Under the pieces are notes generated by a model. It did not search any database, had not been told where the DNA came from, and saw nothing but the letters and a program-made list of their open reading frames with translations. Positions 8,315 to 14,992 of a stretch of DNA of 19,859 bases are shown here, one piece after another (within the stretch, counting starts at the first letter, position 1; each line of letters opens with the position of its first letter). Position numbers and translations under genes: made by a program. Location: NCBI GenBank assembly GCA_019348475.1, contig JAHWJJ010000013.1, positions 1-19,859 of the forward strand, read 5' to 3'. The DNA is from Gemmatimonadota bacterium (GTDB lineage: Bacteria; Gemmatimonadota; Gemmatimonadetes; Longimicrobiales; Longimicrobiaceae).

Positions 8315-9010
8315 CTACCGTTTCGCCGGCCGGGCCGCCAGCACCGTCTCCACCGCGCCGCCGCAGTGCTCGCAGGCGGCGTGCGCGCCCTCCGACCAGC
8401 GCTGGCAGGCGATGCAGAGGGTGACCAGCCGCCCCTCCTCTTCCGACGCGGCGGGAAGAAGGAAGGCGGTGCCGTCGTCCGCCACCGCGCGCAGAGACGG
8501 GCCGCTGTAGAAGTGCGCCAGCAGGTCGCGCAGGTCCACGTCGGCCGCCTTCTCGATCACGTCCTCGCGGCTCACCGCCGTGCGGTCGCGAAAGCGGGCG
8601 CGCTCGGCCGTCCAGGTGCGCTCCACCCCCGGCTCCGGCGACAGCTTGAGCGTCAGCCCGCGCGCCTCCAGCGAAAAGCGCACGTCCAGCCGCGCGCGCA
8701 GCCGGTCCGCCGCCTTGCGCAGCTCCAGCCCCGGCGCCAGCTGCCGGCGGTTGGCCGTGTGGATGGACGGATCGCAGAAGATCCGCGCCCGGGCGTCGGA
8801 CCAGAGCGGCGTCTTGAGGTTGCCCACGTCCGTATCCACCACCGCCGTGTAGTCGTACGGCCGGTCCACCGTCCCCGCCTCGACGCGCGTCTCGCGCACC
8901 CCCGGCGACCCCTCCAGCGCCTCCAGCAGCGCCCGCGCGAGCAGGTCGCGGCGTTCGCGGTCCGCCAGCGGGCACCACAGGTCGGGATCGAACAGCTCGG
9001 GAAAATCCAT
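8315..9010 (-). CDS. Unknown protein with C-terminal zinc ribbon
   Basis: A 231-residue cytoplasmic protein I do not recognise; no signal peptide or membrane segment. The last 35 residues hold a zinc-ribbon pattern: Cys199-x2-Cys202, then Cys213-x2-Cys216 (LCIACQRW ... CEHCGG). The main body is a mixed alpha/beta domain with several Arg/Glu-rich strands; residues 50-80 (DRPYDYTAVVDTDVGNLKTP) are the most distinctive part. The ATG at 9010 is the only good start, with a weak ribosome site. Upstream is a repeat-filled gap, downstream another gap, so it is probably transcribed alone. Third-position GC in this frame supports real coding. Zinc binding is inferred from spacing only; a role in nucleic-acid or protein binding would be a guess. 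Confidence 0.75.
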   Translation of the reverse strand: MDFPELFDPDLWCPLADRERRDLLARALLEALEGSPGVRETRVEAGTVDRPYDYTAVVDTDVGNLKTPLWSDARARIFCDPSIHTANRRQLAPGLELRKAADRLRARLDVRFSLEARGLTLKLSPEPGVERTWTAERARFRDRTAVSREDVIEKAADVDLRDLLAHFYSGPSLRAVADDGTAFLLPAASEEEGRLVTLCIACQRWSEGAHAACEHCGGAVETVLAARPAKR

Positions 9011-9032
9011 CGGAACGGCAGTGCGTGAGTGC

Positions 9033-9060
9033 GTGCGAAAGTGCGAAAGTGCGAAAGTGC
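9033..9060. repeat. Octamer tandem repeat (GTGCGAAA)
   Basis: Three exact GTGCGAAA units (9033-9056) and half of a fourth, preceded by related GTGCGTGA sequence, directly upstream of the zinc-ribbon gene start at 9010. It abuts the 61-base hairpin element at 9066. Confidence 0.8.
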
Positions 9061-9065
9061 GCGCT

Positions 9066-9126
9066 GGAGCGGCTGAAGCCGCCGCAACGACTGCGGAAAG
9101 CCCCGCAAACCCGGCGGGGCTTCAAC
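9066..9126. repeat. 61-base two-hairpin intergenic repeat, copy A
   Basis: Contains GCGGCTGAAGCCGC (self-complementary) and AAGCCCCGC ... GCGGGGCTT. A second copy at 13918-13978 matches at 57 of 61 positions in the same orientation. It is a REP/ERIC-like element without coding content. Confidence 0.85.
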
Positions 9127-9170
9127 CGCGAGGGGGCCGCGGGTGTGCACTCGGCCCGGCGTGCAGGAGC

Positions 9171-9220
9171 AGTCCGCGCAGGCGGACTTCACGAATTTCC
9201 AGCGGCGAATTCATTCGCTG
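9171..9220. repeat. Two further hairpins in the gap 9011-9337
   Basis: AGTCCGC / GCGGACT (9171-9177 and 9182-9188, 4-base loop) is followed by an inverted repeat GCGAAT / ATTCGC (9205-9210 and 9213-9218). Together with the octamers and the 61-base element this fills most of the 327-base gap; bases 9221-9337 show nothing I can name. Confidence 0.6.
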
Positions 9221-9337
9221 TGGCGCGGACGCGGCCACTGCACCCCCCCGCCGCCCAGCGACAACTTAGCCTTTCCTCCTCCGCTTCCGAAACCGCAGGT
9301 CCGGAGCGGGGGTGGCCCGATTGGCTGGAGGGGAGGA

Positions 9338-10678
9338 TCAACGTGCGCGCGCGAGCAGGCGGTCGGCGGCGGCCAGCCCGGAGGTGACGGCGCCCTCCAC
9401 CGTGGGCGCGTACATCCAGTCACCCGCAAGGACGGCGCGCGGCGCGGAGTCGAAGGCGAGCGCGCGCAGCGTGGGAAGCCGCCCCAGCGACCCGGGGCCG
9501 AAGATCGTCCACCCGTGCCGCCACTGGTAGAAGCGGGTGCCCACGACCGCACGGTCGATCCCGGGCAGCGCGCGGAGCACGTCGGGGAGCAGCAGAGCGA
9601 CCGCGTCGTCGGGGGTGGCGCCCAGCAGCCGCTCCGCCGCGTGCGGCAGGGCGAAGACCACCACGAGGCCCTTGCCCGGCGGCACCAGCCCGCCCACCTT
9701 GTTCTCCTGCACGCAGACGGCGGCCACGTTCCGCGCCTCTCCGGGCGCGAACGACAGGCCGAACCAGCGCACGCCGGCGGGGCGGTCCAGCAGCAGCGCC
9801 AGCGAGGCCGCGGGACGCACGGATACGCCGTGCAACGTTTTCGCGGCTTCGGGTGTCAAAAATTTAGCAACGCGGTGTGCCTCGGGCGCGGGGAGCGCCA
9901 CCACCGCCGCGCCGAACCGCTCGCTCCACCCGTCGGCCGAAACCTGGACCCCCGCTTCCGCCGTATCCACCTGCTCCACCCGGCAGGAGAGGCGGAGGGA
10001 GGCGCCGCCCTCGCGCAGGCGGTCGGCCGCGGCGCGGCAGAACCCGTCCGCGCCGCCGCGCAGGGCGCGCACCTCCAGGTTCATCCCCTGGCGGGCCAGG
10101 GCGTGGTAGAAGCCGGCGCTCGCCTCCTCCGGAAGGGTGCCGTACAGGGTGGCGAGGAGCGGCGCGGCCAGCAGGTCCACGAAGTCGCGGCCCAGCTCGC
10201 GCCGGCCCCACGCCGCGATGGACTCGGCGTCCAGCCCCGCGAAGGCGGCGCGTTCCAGGGCCCCCAGGTCCAGGTCCGCGGCGTGGCGCTGCAGGAAGGG
10301 GAGGTACTGTGCCCCCATCCGCAGCTTCAACGGCAGCGGAAGGGCGCCGGAGGCCAGCATGCTGGCCGGGGAGCCGTACACCACCTCGTGCGCGCGCCCC
10401 TTTCGCCACAGGGCGTCGCGGCCGGGGGAGCGCTCCGACAGGGCTTCCGCGCCCGCGGCGCGCAGCAGGCCGAAGAAGCGCTCGTAGCTGGCGCCGTACA
10501 GCTGCACGGCGGGATCGATCCGCCACCCGTCCACCGGGTCGGTCCGCGTGCGGCCGCCCACGTGCGGCGCCGCGTCGAAGACGGTGACGGAGGCGCCCGC
10601 CGCGTGCAGGCGCAGGGCGGCCGCCAGCCCGGCGGGGCCGGCGCCGCAGACCGCGACGGAAAGACCGGGGGCGCTCAT
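9338..10678 (-). CDS. FAD-dependent amine-oxidase-like oxidoreductase
   Basis: A 446-residue flavoprotein of the amine oxidase / protoporphyrinogen oxidase / phytoene desaturase superfamily. The N-terminal Rossmann motif VAVCGAGPAGLAAALRL (GxGxxG at 12-17), the acidic end of the second strand (VFDA) and GGRTRT (41-46) bind FAD; the C-terminal AGDWMYAPTVEGAVTSG (from residue 418) is the conserved second FAD contact. The middle (residues 60-230) is the variable substrate-binding region, so the substrate is unknown. I chose the ATG at 10678; a GTG at 10693 adds five residues and is a real alternative. The gene is divergent from the Tat-TldD operon across a 103-base region, with no carotenoid or heme genes next to it, so a specific pathway should not be assigned. 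Confidence 0.85.
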   Translation of the reverse strand: MSAPGLSVAVCGAGPAGLAAALRLHAAGASVTVFDAAPHVGGRTRTDPVDGWRIDPAVQLYGASYERFFGLLRAAGAEALSERSPGRDALWRKGRAHEVVYGSPASMLASGALPLPLKLRMGAQYLPFLQRHAADLDLGALERAAFAGLDAESIAAWGRRELGRDFVDLLAAPLLATLYGTLPEEASAGFYHALARQGMNLEVRALRGGADGFCRAAADRLREGGASLRLSCRVEQVDTAEAGVQVSADGWSERFGAAVVALPAPEAHRVAKFLTPEAAKTLHGVSVRPAASLALLLDRPAGVRWFGLSFAPGEARNVAAVCVQENKVGGLVPPGKGLVVVFALPHAAERLLGATPDDAVALLLPDVLRALPGIDRAVVGTRFYQWRHGWTIFGPGSLGRLPTLRALAFDSAPRAVLAGDWMYAPTVEGAVTSGLAAADRLLARAR

Positions 10679-10716
10679 GCCGCGCAGCCCCACGCAACCG
10701 CCGCGCCTGCGCGGAG

Positions 10717-10745
10717 TTGCGCGGTACGGACGACCGTTCTAGTTT
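10717..10745 (+). promoter_or_regulatory. Possible promoter of the TldD/TldE-like operon
   Basis: TTGCGC (10717-10722), 17-base spacer, TAGTTT (10740-10745), about 36 bases upstream of the ATG at 10782. The arrangement resembles the stronger TTGCGA-17-TATAAT promoter at 17475-17447 in this window. Confidence 0.4.
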
Positions 10746-10781
10746 TTGCAGTCCCCTCCCAACCCTCAGTACGGAGTATCC

Positions 10782-12398
10782 ATGAAGCGCAGAGACTTCC
10801 TCCTGCAGAGCGCGGCGGCCACCGCCGCGCTGGGCGCAGGATCGGCGATCCTGCCCAGACTGGGCTCGGCCGCGGCGCCGATGGACCCGGTCGACGCGGC
10901 GGTCAGCCGCGAGCTGGCCATGCGGGCGCTGGACGCCGCCCGCGGCGCCGGCGCCAGCTACGCCGACTTTCGCCTGGCCGCCAACCGCAGCCAGGCGCTG
11001 GGCACCCGCGAGCGGCAGATCACCTTCTTCAACGACGCCGAGACGTACGGGTTCGGCGTGCGCGTGATCGCCGACGGCGCGTGGGGGTTTGCCGCCAGCC
11101 GCGAGCTGAACGCCGACGAGGTGGTGCGCGTGGCGCGGCAGGCCGTGGCCCAGGCCCGCGCCAACGCCGCCGCGCGGCAGGCGCCGCTGGTGCTGGCGCC
11201 GGTGGAGACCTACCCCGACGCCAAATGGACCTCGCCGGTGGAGATCGACCCCTTCAATGTCCCCATCGAGGAGAAGGTGGACCTTCTGCTGCGGGCCAAC
11301 GCCGCGGCGCTGGGCGTGCCGGGCGCCCGCTTCGTCACCTCGGTGATGTTCGCGAGCCGCCTGGGGAAGACCTTCGCCAGCACCGAGGGGTCGTACATCG
11401 AGCAGACGCTGTACCGGTCGTACCCCTCCATGAACATCACCGCGGTGGCGGCGGACGGCAGCGACTTCCAGAACCGCAGCAGCACCGACGTGGCGCCGCG
11501 GGGGCTGGGATACGAGCACGTGCGCGACGCCCGGCTGGTGGAGAACGCGCCGCGCTGGGCCGAGGAGGCGGTGGCCAAGCTGACGGCCAAGCCGGTGGAG
11601 CCGGGGCGCTACGACCTGGTGCTGCTTCCCACCCACCTGTGGCTGACCATCCACGAGTCCATCGCGCACCCCACCGAGCTGGACCGCATCATGGGGTACG
11701 AGGCCAACTACGCCGGCACCTCGTTCATCTACCCCATCGAGAACTTCCTGGGCAAGTTCCGCTACGGCGCGGAATTCATGAACGTCCAGGGCGAGCGCTC
11801 GTCCCCGGGCGGCCTGTCGTCCATCGGCTGGGACGACGAGGGGGTCAAGCCCGACGAGTACCTGATCGTCAAGAACGGCATTCTGCACGACCTGCAGACC
11901 ACGCGCGAGCAGGCGCCCTGGCTGGCCGAGTGGTACCGCCAGATCGGCAAGCCGGTGCGCAGCCACGGCAACAGCTACGCACAGAGCTGGGACGCGGTGC
12001 AGTTCCAGCGCATGCCCAACATCAACCTGCTTCCCAACGCCGAGCGCGACGTGAGCGTCGAGGAGCTGGTGTCGGGGGTTGAGAACGGAATCCTGATCGA
12101 CGGCGACGGCTCGTTCTCCATCGACCAGCAGCGCTACAACGCGCAGTTCGGCGGGCAGGTGTTCAAGGAGATCAAGAACGGCCGCATCACCGGCCCGCTC
12201 AAGGACGTGGCGTACCAGATGAGGACGCCGGAGTTCTGGAACTCGATGGACCTGATCGGCGGGCCCAGCACCTACTTCGTGGGCGGGTCGTTCAACGACG
12301 GCAAGGGCCAGCCCTCGCAGAGCAACGCCGTGTCGCACGGCTCCCCCGCGGCCCGCTTTCGCGGCGTCAACGTCATCAACACCGGCCGGAGAGCCTGA
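10782..12398 (+). CDS. Tat-exported TldD/PmbA-family metallopeptidase-like protein
   Basis: A 538-residue member of the TldD/PmbA (peptidase U62) family. MKRRDFLLQSAAATAALGAG is a twin-arginine signal (RRDF), so the protein is probably exported folded. The metal motif HESIAHPTELD gives His291, Glu292 and His296 (HExxxH). In E. coli TldD a C-terminal cysteine is the third metal ligand; here the matching glycine-rich loop reads GGSFNDGKGQPSQ, and the whole protein contains no cysteine. Asp or Asn in that loop might substitute. GGAG lies seven bases before the ATG at 10782. The TldE-like gene starts three bases after the stop, so the two form an operon, as expected for a heterodimeric protease. 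A close paralog lies at the left window edge in the opposite orientation. The peptide substrate is unknown. Confidence 0.92.
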   Translation: MKRRDFLLQSAAATAALGAGSAILPRLGSAAAPMDPVDAAVSRELAMRALDAARGAGASYADFRLAANRSQALGTRERQITFFNDAETYGFGVRVIADGAWGFAASRELNADEVVRVARQAVAQARANAAARQAPLVLAPVETYPDAKWTSPVEIDPFNVPIEEKVDLLLRANAAALGVPGARFVTSVMFASRLGKTFASTEGSYIEQTLYRSYPSMNITAVAADGSDFQNRSSTDVAPRGLGYEHVRDARLVENAPRWAEEAVAKLTAKPVEPGRYDLVLLPTHLWLTIHESIAHPTELDRIMGYEANYAGTSFIYPIENFLGKFRYGAEFMNVQGERSSPGGLSSIGWDDEGVKPDEYLIVKNGILHDLQTTREQAPWLAEWYRQIGKPVRSHGNSYAQSWDAVQFQRMPNINLLPNAERDVSVEELVSGVENGILIDGDGSFSIDQQRYNAQFGGQVFKEIKNGRITGPLKDVAYQMRTPEFWNSMDLIGGPSTYFVGGSFNDGKGQPSQSNAVSHGSPAARFRGVNVINTGRRA

Positions 12399-12401
12399 AA
12401 A

Positions 12402-13751
12402 ATGCCCGAACCCCGTTACCTTTCGCGCGCGGACGCCGAGGCGCTGGCCCAGAAGGTCCTGTCGTTCTCGACCGCCGACGAGGCCCGCGTCAACATCAAC
12501 AGCGCCACCGAGGGCAACACGCGCTTCGCGGTGAACCAGGTATCCACCGCCGGCGACGCGTACGACGCCAACATCAGCGTGACCAGCGCCTTCGGAAAGA
12601 AGACGGCGTCGGCCACCACCAACCGCTTCGACGACGAGTCGCTGCGGCAGGTGGTGCAGACGTCGGAGCGGCTGGCGCGCCTGGTGCCCGAAGACCCCGA
12701 GTACATGGGTGAGCTCCCCCCGCAGCAGTACCTGCCGGTGGAGCCGTTCTTCGAGAGCACGGCCAACCTTACCCCCGAGCAGCGCGCGCGCGCGGTGATG
12801 GAGATCACCGCCCCGGCCGCGCGGCAGAACCTGATCAGCACCGGGTTCCTGACCCACTTTGCCGGGTCGCAGGCGGTCGCCAACAAGCGGGGGCTGTTCG
12901 CCTACGCGCGTGCCACCGGCGTGAGCTTCACCACCACTGTGCGCACCCCCGACGGCACCGGCAGCGGCTGGGCGGGCGGCGGCGAGAACGACTTCAGGCA
13001 GATGAACTTCGCCCAGCTGGGCGAGCGCGCCATCCGCAAGGCCGAGCTGTCGCGCAACCCGCGCGCGGTGGAGCCGGGCGAGTGGACGGTGATCCTGGAG
13101 CCCACGGCGGTGGCGAACCTCGTCAACCTGATGATGTTCTCCATGAACGCCCGCAACGCCGACGAAGGCCGCTCCTTCTTCAGCAAGCAGGGCGGCGGCA
13201 ACAAGATCGGCGAAAAGTTCCTGGACGAGCGGGTCACCATCACCACCGACCTGACCGATCCGCGCACGGTCACCCTGCCGTTCTCGGGCGAGGGGCTGCC
13301 CAACGCGCCCATGACGTGGGTGGAGAACGGCGTCCTCAAGAACCTGGTGTACAACCGCTTCTGGGCGGCCCGCAACAACCGCCAGCCCACCGGCTTTCCG
13401 GCCGCGTACCGGATGAGCGGCGGCAACAGCAGCGTTGAGGAGATGATCCGCAGCACCGACCGGGGGCTGCTGGTGACGCGCCTGTGGTACATCCGCCCGG
13501 TGGACCCGCGCACCATCCTGTTCACGGGCCTTACCCGCGACGGCACGTTCCTGATCGAGAACGGGCGCATCACGTCCGCGGTCAAGAACCTGCGCTGGAA
13601 CGAGTCGCCCATCTTCCTGCTCAACAACATCGAGATGATGAGCGAGCCGGTGCGGGTGAACGCCTCCGAGGACGGGGCGGGTGGCGCGGTGATGGTGCCC
13701 GCCATCAAAGCGCGCGACTTCACCTTCACCTCGCTCTCCGACGCGGTGTAA
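12402..13751 (+). CDS. TldE/PmbA-like partner protein
   Basis: A 449-residue protein of the TldD/PmbA family lacking the HExxxH metal motif, which marks it as the TldE/PmbA-type non-catalytic subunit. Family sequence is seen in GEWTVILEPTAVANLVNLM (about residue 226 on), the NKIGEKFLDERVTI block, and the glycine-rich PFSGEGLPNAPMTWVENG that corresponds to the central C-terminal domain. The ATG is three bases downstream of the TldD-like stop, with GGAG inside the end of that gene. Unlike its partner it has no signal peptide: the N-terminus MPEPRYLSRADAEALAQ is hydrophilic. If the two form a complex, this subunit would either ride out with the Tat-bearing partner or stay behind. The operon ends at a strong terminator 29 bases after the stop. 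No cysteines are present. Confidence 0.9.
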   Translation: MPEPRYLSRADAEALAQKVLSFSTADEARVNINSATEGNTRFAVNQVSTAGDAYDANISVTSAFGKKTASATTNRFDDESLRQVVQTSERLARLVPEDPEYMGELPPQQYLPVEPFFESTANLTPEQRARAVMEITAPAARQNLISTGFLTHFAGSQAVANKRGLFAYARATGVSFTTTVRTPDGTGSGWAGGGENDFRQMNFAQLGERAIRKAELSRNPRAVEPGEWTVILEPTAVANLVNLMMFSMNARNADEGRSFFSKQGGGNKIGEKFLDERVTITTDLTDPRTVTLPFSGEGLPNAPMTWVENGVLKNLVYNRFWAARNNRQPTGFPAAYRMSGGNSSVEEMIRSTDRGLLVTRLWYIRPVDPRTILFTGLTRDGTFLIENGRITSAVKNLRWNESPIFLLNNIEMMSEPVRVNASEDGAGGAVMVPAIKARDFTFTSLSDAV

Positions 13752-13779
13752 GCCGTTCGGGCAGGCGTGCAGACAACGG

Positions 13780-13825
13780 AGCGGGCGGATCGCCGAGGGT
13801 GGCGGTCCGCCCGCTTCTTCGTCTC
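13780..13825 (+). terminator. Intrinsic terminator after the TldD/TldE-like operon
   Basis: A 15-base stem AGCGGGCGGATCGCC / GGCGGTCCGCCCGCT (one G-U pair) with loop GAGGGT, followed by TCTTCGTCTCT. It lies 29 bases after the stop at 13751. Confidence 0.85.
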
Positions 13826-13917
13826 TGCGTCAAGTGCCGCATAGGAGGGGCTGCTGAAGGGAGGAGTCTCTGCAATCGTCGCCTTGGGTGATCTGACGCG
13901 CATGCGGAACTCGCGCC

Positions 13918-13978
13918 GGAGCGGCTGAAGCCGCCGCAACGACAGCGGAAAGCCCCGCAAACTGCGCGGGGCTTCAAC
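13918..13978. repeat. 61-base two-hairpin intergenic repeat, copy B
   Basis: Matches copy A at 9066-9126 in 57 of 61 positions. The four differences include changes in the loop of the second hairpin; both stems are kept. It lies between the operon terminator and the tandem array at 14018. Confidence 0.85.
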
Positions 13979-14017
13979 GGCATGGGGGACGGGCGCCGTC
14001 ACGTACTCTCGTAGTCA

Positions 14018-14047
14018 CGTACCTTCGTACCTTCGTACCCTCGTCCC
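14018..14047. repeat. Octamer tandem repeat (CGTACCTT)
   Basis: CGTACCTT, CGTACCTT, CGTACCCT and a partial unit, preceded by looser CGTACTCT/CGTAGTCA copies from about 14001. With the terminator and the 61-base element it fills the 366-base gap 13752-14117. Confidence 0.7.
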
Positions 14048-14117
14048 AAAGCACGGCGGGTGAGCCGCGCTCAGCTCACCCGCCGTCTGCTCCCATGGGC
14101 CGGGAAACTGCGCGTTT

Positions 14118-14396
14118 TTACGCGGCGCGGGCTCCGGGCTTCCAGCGGCCAAACGGCAGGGAGGGGGCGGCGGCGTCCTCGCCGCCCCACACGAACGCGA
14201 TGCGCGGCGCGCGCCCCGGCGGGGGCGCGTTGTCGTGCACCACGATCCCCACCGCGGGAAAGCGGTCCGCCGAACCCTGCTCGGCGTGCTCGTCGAAGAA
14301 CATCGGGCTGAAACAGATGAGGGAGCGCCCGGCGCGGTCGGCGCATTGGGCAGGGTAGAAGATGCACCTGCCGTACCGAAACGCGCAAGGATGCAC
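14118..14396 (-). CDS. Small cysteine-bearing protein of unknown function
   Basis: A 92-residue protein from a GTG start at 14396. Nearly every codon ends in G or C in this frame, which separates it from the overlapping open frames at the same place. The N-terminal third carries four cysteines (Cys4, Cys11, Cys19, Cys28) with spacing 6-7-8, not a standard zinc finger; the centre reads FPAVGIVVHDNAP and the C-terminus RIAFVWGGEDAAAPSLPFGRW, which looks like a folded beta-rich domain. GGAG lies nine bases before the GTG; no ATG is available upstream before the in-frame stop. It is the last of three minus-strand genes (with 14483 and 14993) that may be cotranscribed. I do not recognise the family. 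Confidence 0.6.
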   Translation of the reverse strand: MHPCAFRYGRCIFYPAQCADRAGRSLICFSPMFFDEHAEQGSADRFPAVGIVVHDNAPPPGRAPRIAFVWGGEDAAAPSLPFGRWKPGARAA

Positions 14397-14434
14397 AAAC
14401 GGCCGCTCCGCAAGGTGTTGCGAGAACGGCCGTC
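14397..14434 (-). terminator. Possible terminator or attenuator hairpin
   Basis: On the minus strand CGGCCG-TTCT-CGCAA, loop CACC, TTGCG-GAG-CGGCCG, then TTTGTG. The stem has an internal loop and the T-run is short. It sits between the genes at 14483 and 14396, and overlaps the ribosome site of the downstream gene. Confidence 0.4.
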
Positions 14435-14482
14435 GTCCGGTGGCAGCGAAAGGCGTGTCAGTCCGCTACGCGCGCCGCGCGT

Positions 14483-14872
14483 TCATCCGACACACGCCAG
14501 CCGCTCCGGCTCCTCCTCCGCCACCATGGCCAGGCGCGGAACGGAGGCCGGGGATACGGGCGGGGAGACGAAGCGGTCGGGGAGCGGAAAGCTGATCACC
14601 GACTGCTGCTTGCGCTGGGCCTCGCGCTGCATGCACCACGCGCGGTACCCGGGCAGCTTGAGCATCCTGAAGATACGCCGGTCCATGGCGTTGCACATCA
14701 GGATCTCGGTGAGCTGGTACTGCCCGTCGGGGTTCATCCGCAGCTCGGTCACCACCTCGTCGGCAATGTCCAGCAGGTGCGAGCGCGGAATCCGCTCCTT
14801 GAACTCCTCGATCTGCTCCGCCACCCACTCTACGTAGGCGCGGCGCAGCGAACGGGGCGTATCGGAGCCCAT
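14483..14872 (-). CDS. Unknown 129-residue protein
   Basis: Starts at the ATG 14872 with GGAGGAA a few bases upstream, a strong ribosome site that rules out the longer open frame to 14968. Residues 1-90 are predicted helical and charged (RRAYVEWVAEQIEEFKERI, then SHLLDIADEVVTELRMNP), followed by a tract QLTEILMCNAMDRRIFRMLKLPGYRAWC; the C-terminal 35 residues are proline-rich and probably disordered. No signal peptide or membrane segment. I do not recognise a family. The composition resembles small regulatory or adaptor proteins but this is only an impression. It lies 120 bases after the archaemetzincin gene on the same strand. Confidence 0.75.
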   Translation of the reverse strand: MGSDTPRSLRRAYVEWVAEQIEEFKERIPRSHLLDIADEVVTELRMNPDGQYQLTEILMCNAMDRRIFRMLKLPGYRAWCMQREAQRKQQSVISFPLPDRFVSPPVSPASVPRLAMVAEEEPERLACVG

Positions 14873-14938
14873 CGGCGTTCCTCCGGGGCGCGGGGCCGGG
14901 TTCTGCGTGTTCGGCAAACTGGCGTGAGGAAGGTGGCG

Positions 14939-14968
14939 CGATAGGGCCGGAACCGGATCGAGCGTCAA
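14939..14968 (-). promoter_or_regulatory. Possible promoter of the 129-residue gene
   Basis: Minus-strand TTGACG (14968-14963), 18 bases, CTATCG (14944-14939); the TTGACG repeats an identical ACTTGACG 28 bases upstream that includes the archaemetzincin stop. The -10 is weak. Confidence 0.3.
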
Positions 14969-14992
14969 GTTAGGGTCAATGACGCGGCGGCG

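Noticed and set aside
8034..8510. Plus-strand 158-codon frame upstream of thrC
   Set aside because: Its 3' part is antisense to the zinc-ribbon gene and its 5' part has no motif or ribosome site.
9143..12082. 979-codon plus-strand open frame
   Set aside because: Runs through the FAD gene antisense and the TldD gene out of frame; no motif supports it.
9864..12857. 997-codon minus-strand open frame across the FAD protein, TldD and TldE genes
   Set aside because: It crosses three well supported genes on both strands and lacks any recognisable motif; it is a composition shadow.
14015..14413. Alternative 132-codon frame over the 92-residue gene
   Set aside because: Third-position GC favours the 14118-14396 frame, and this one reads through the tandem repeat at 14018.
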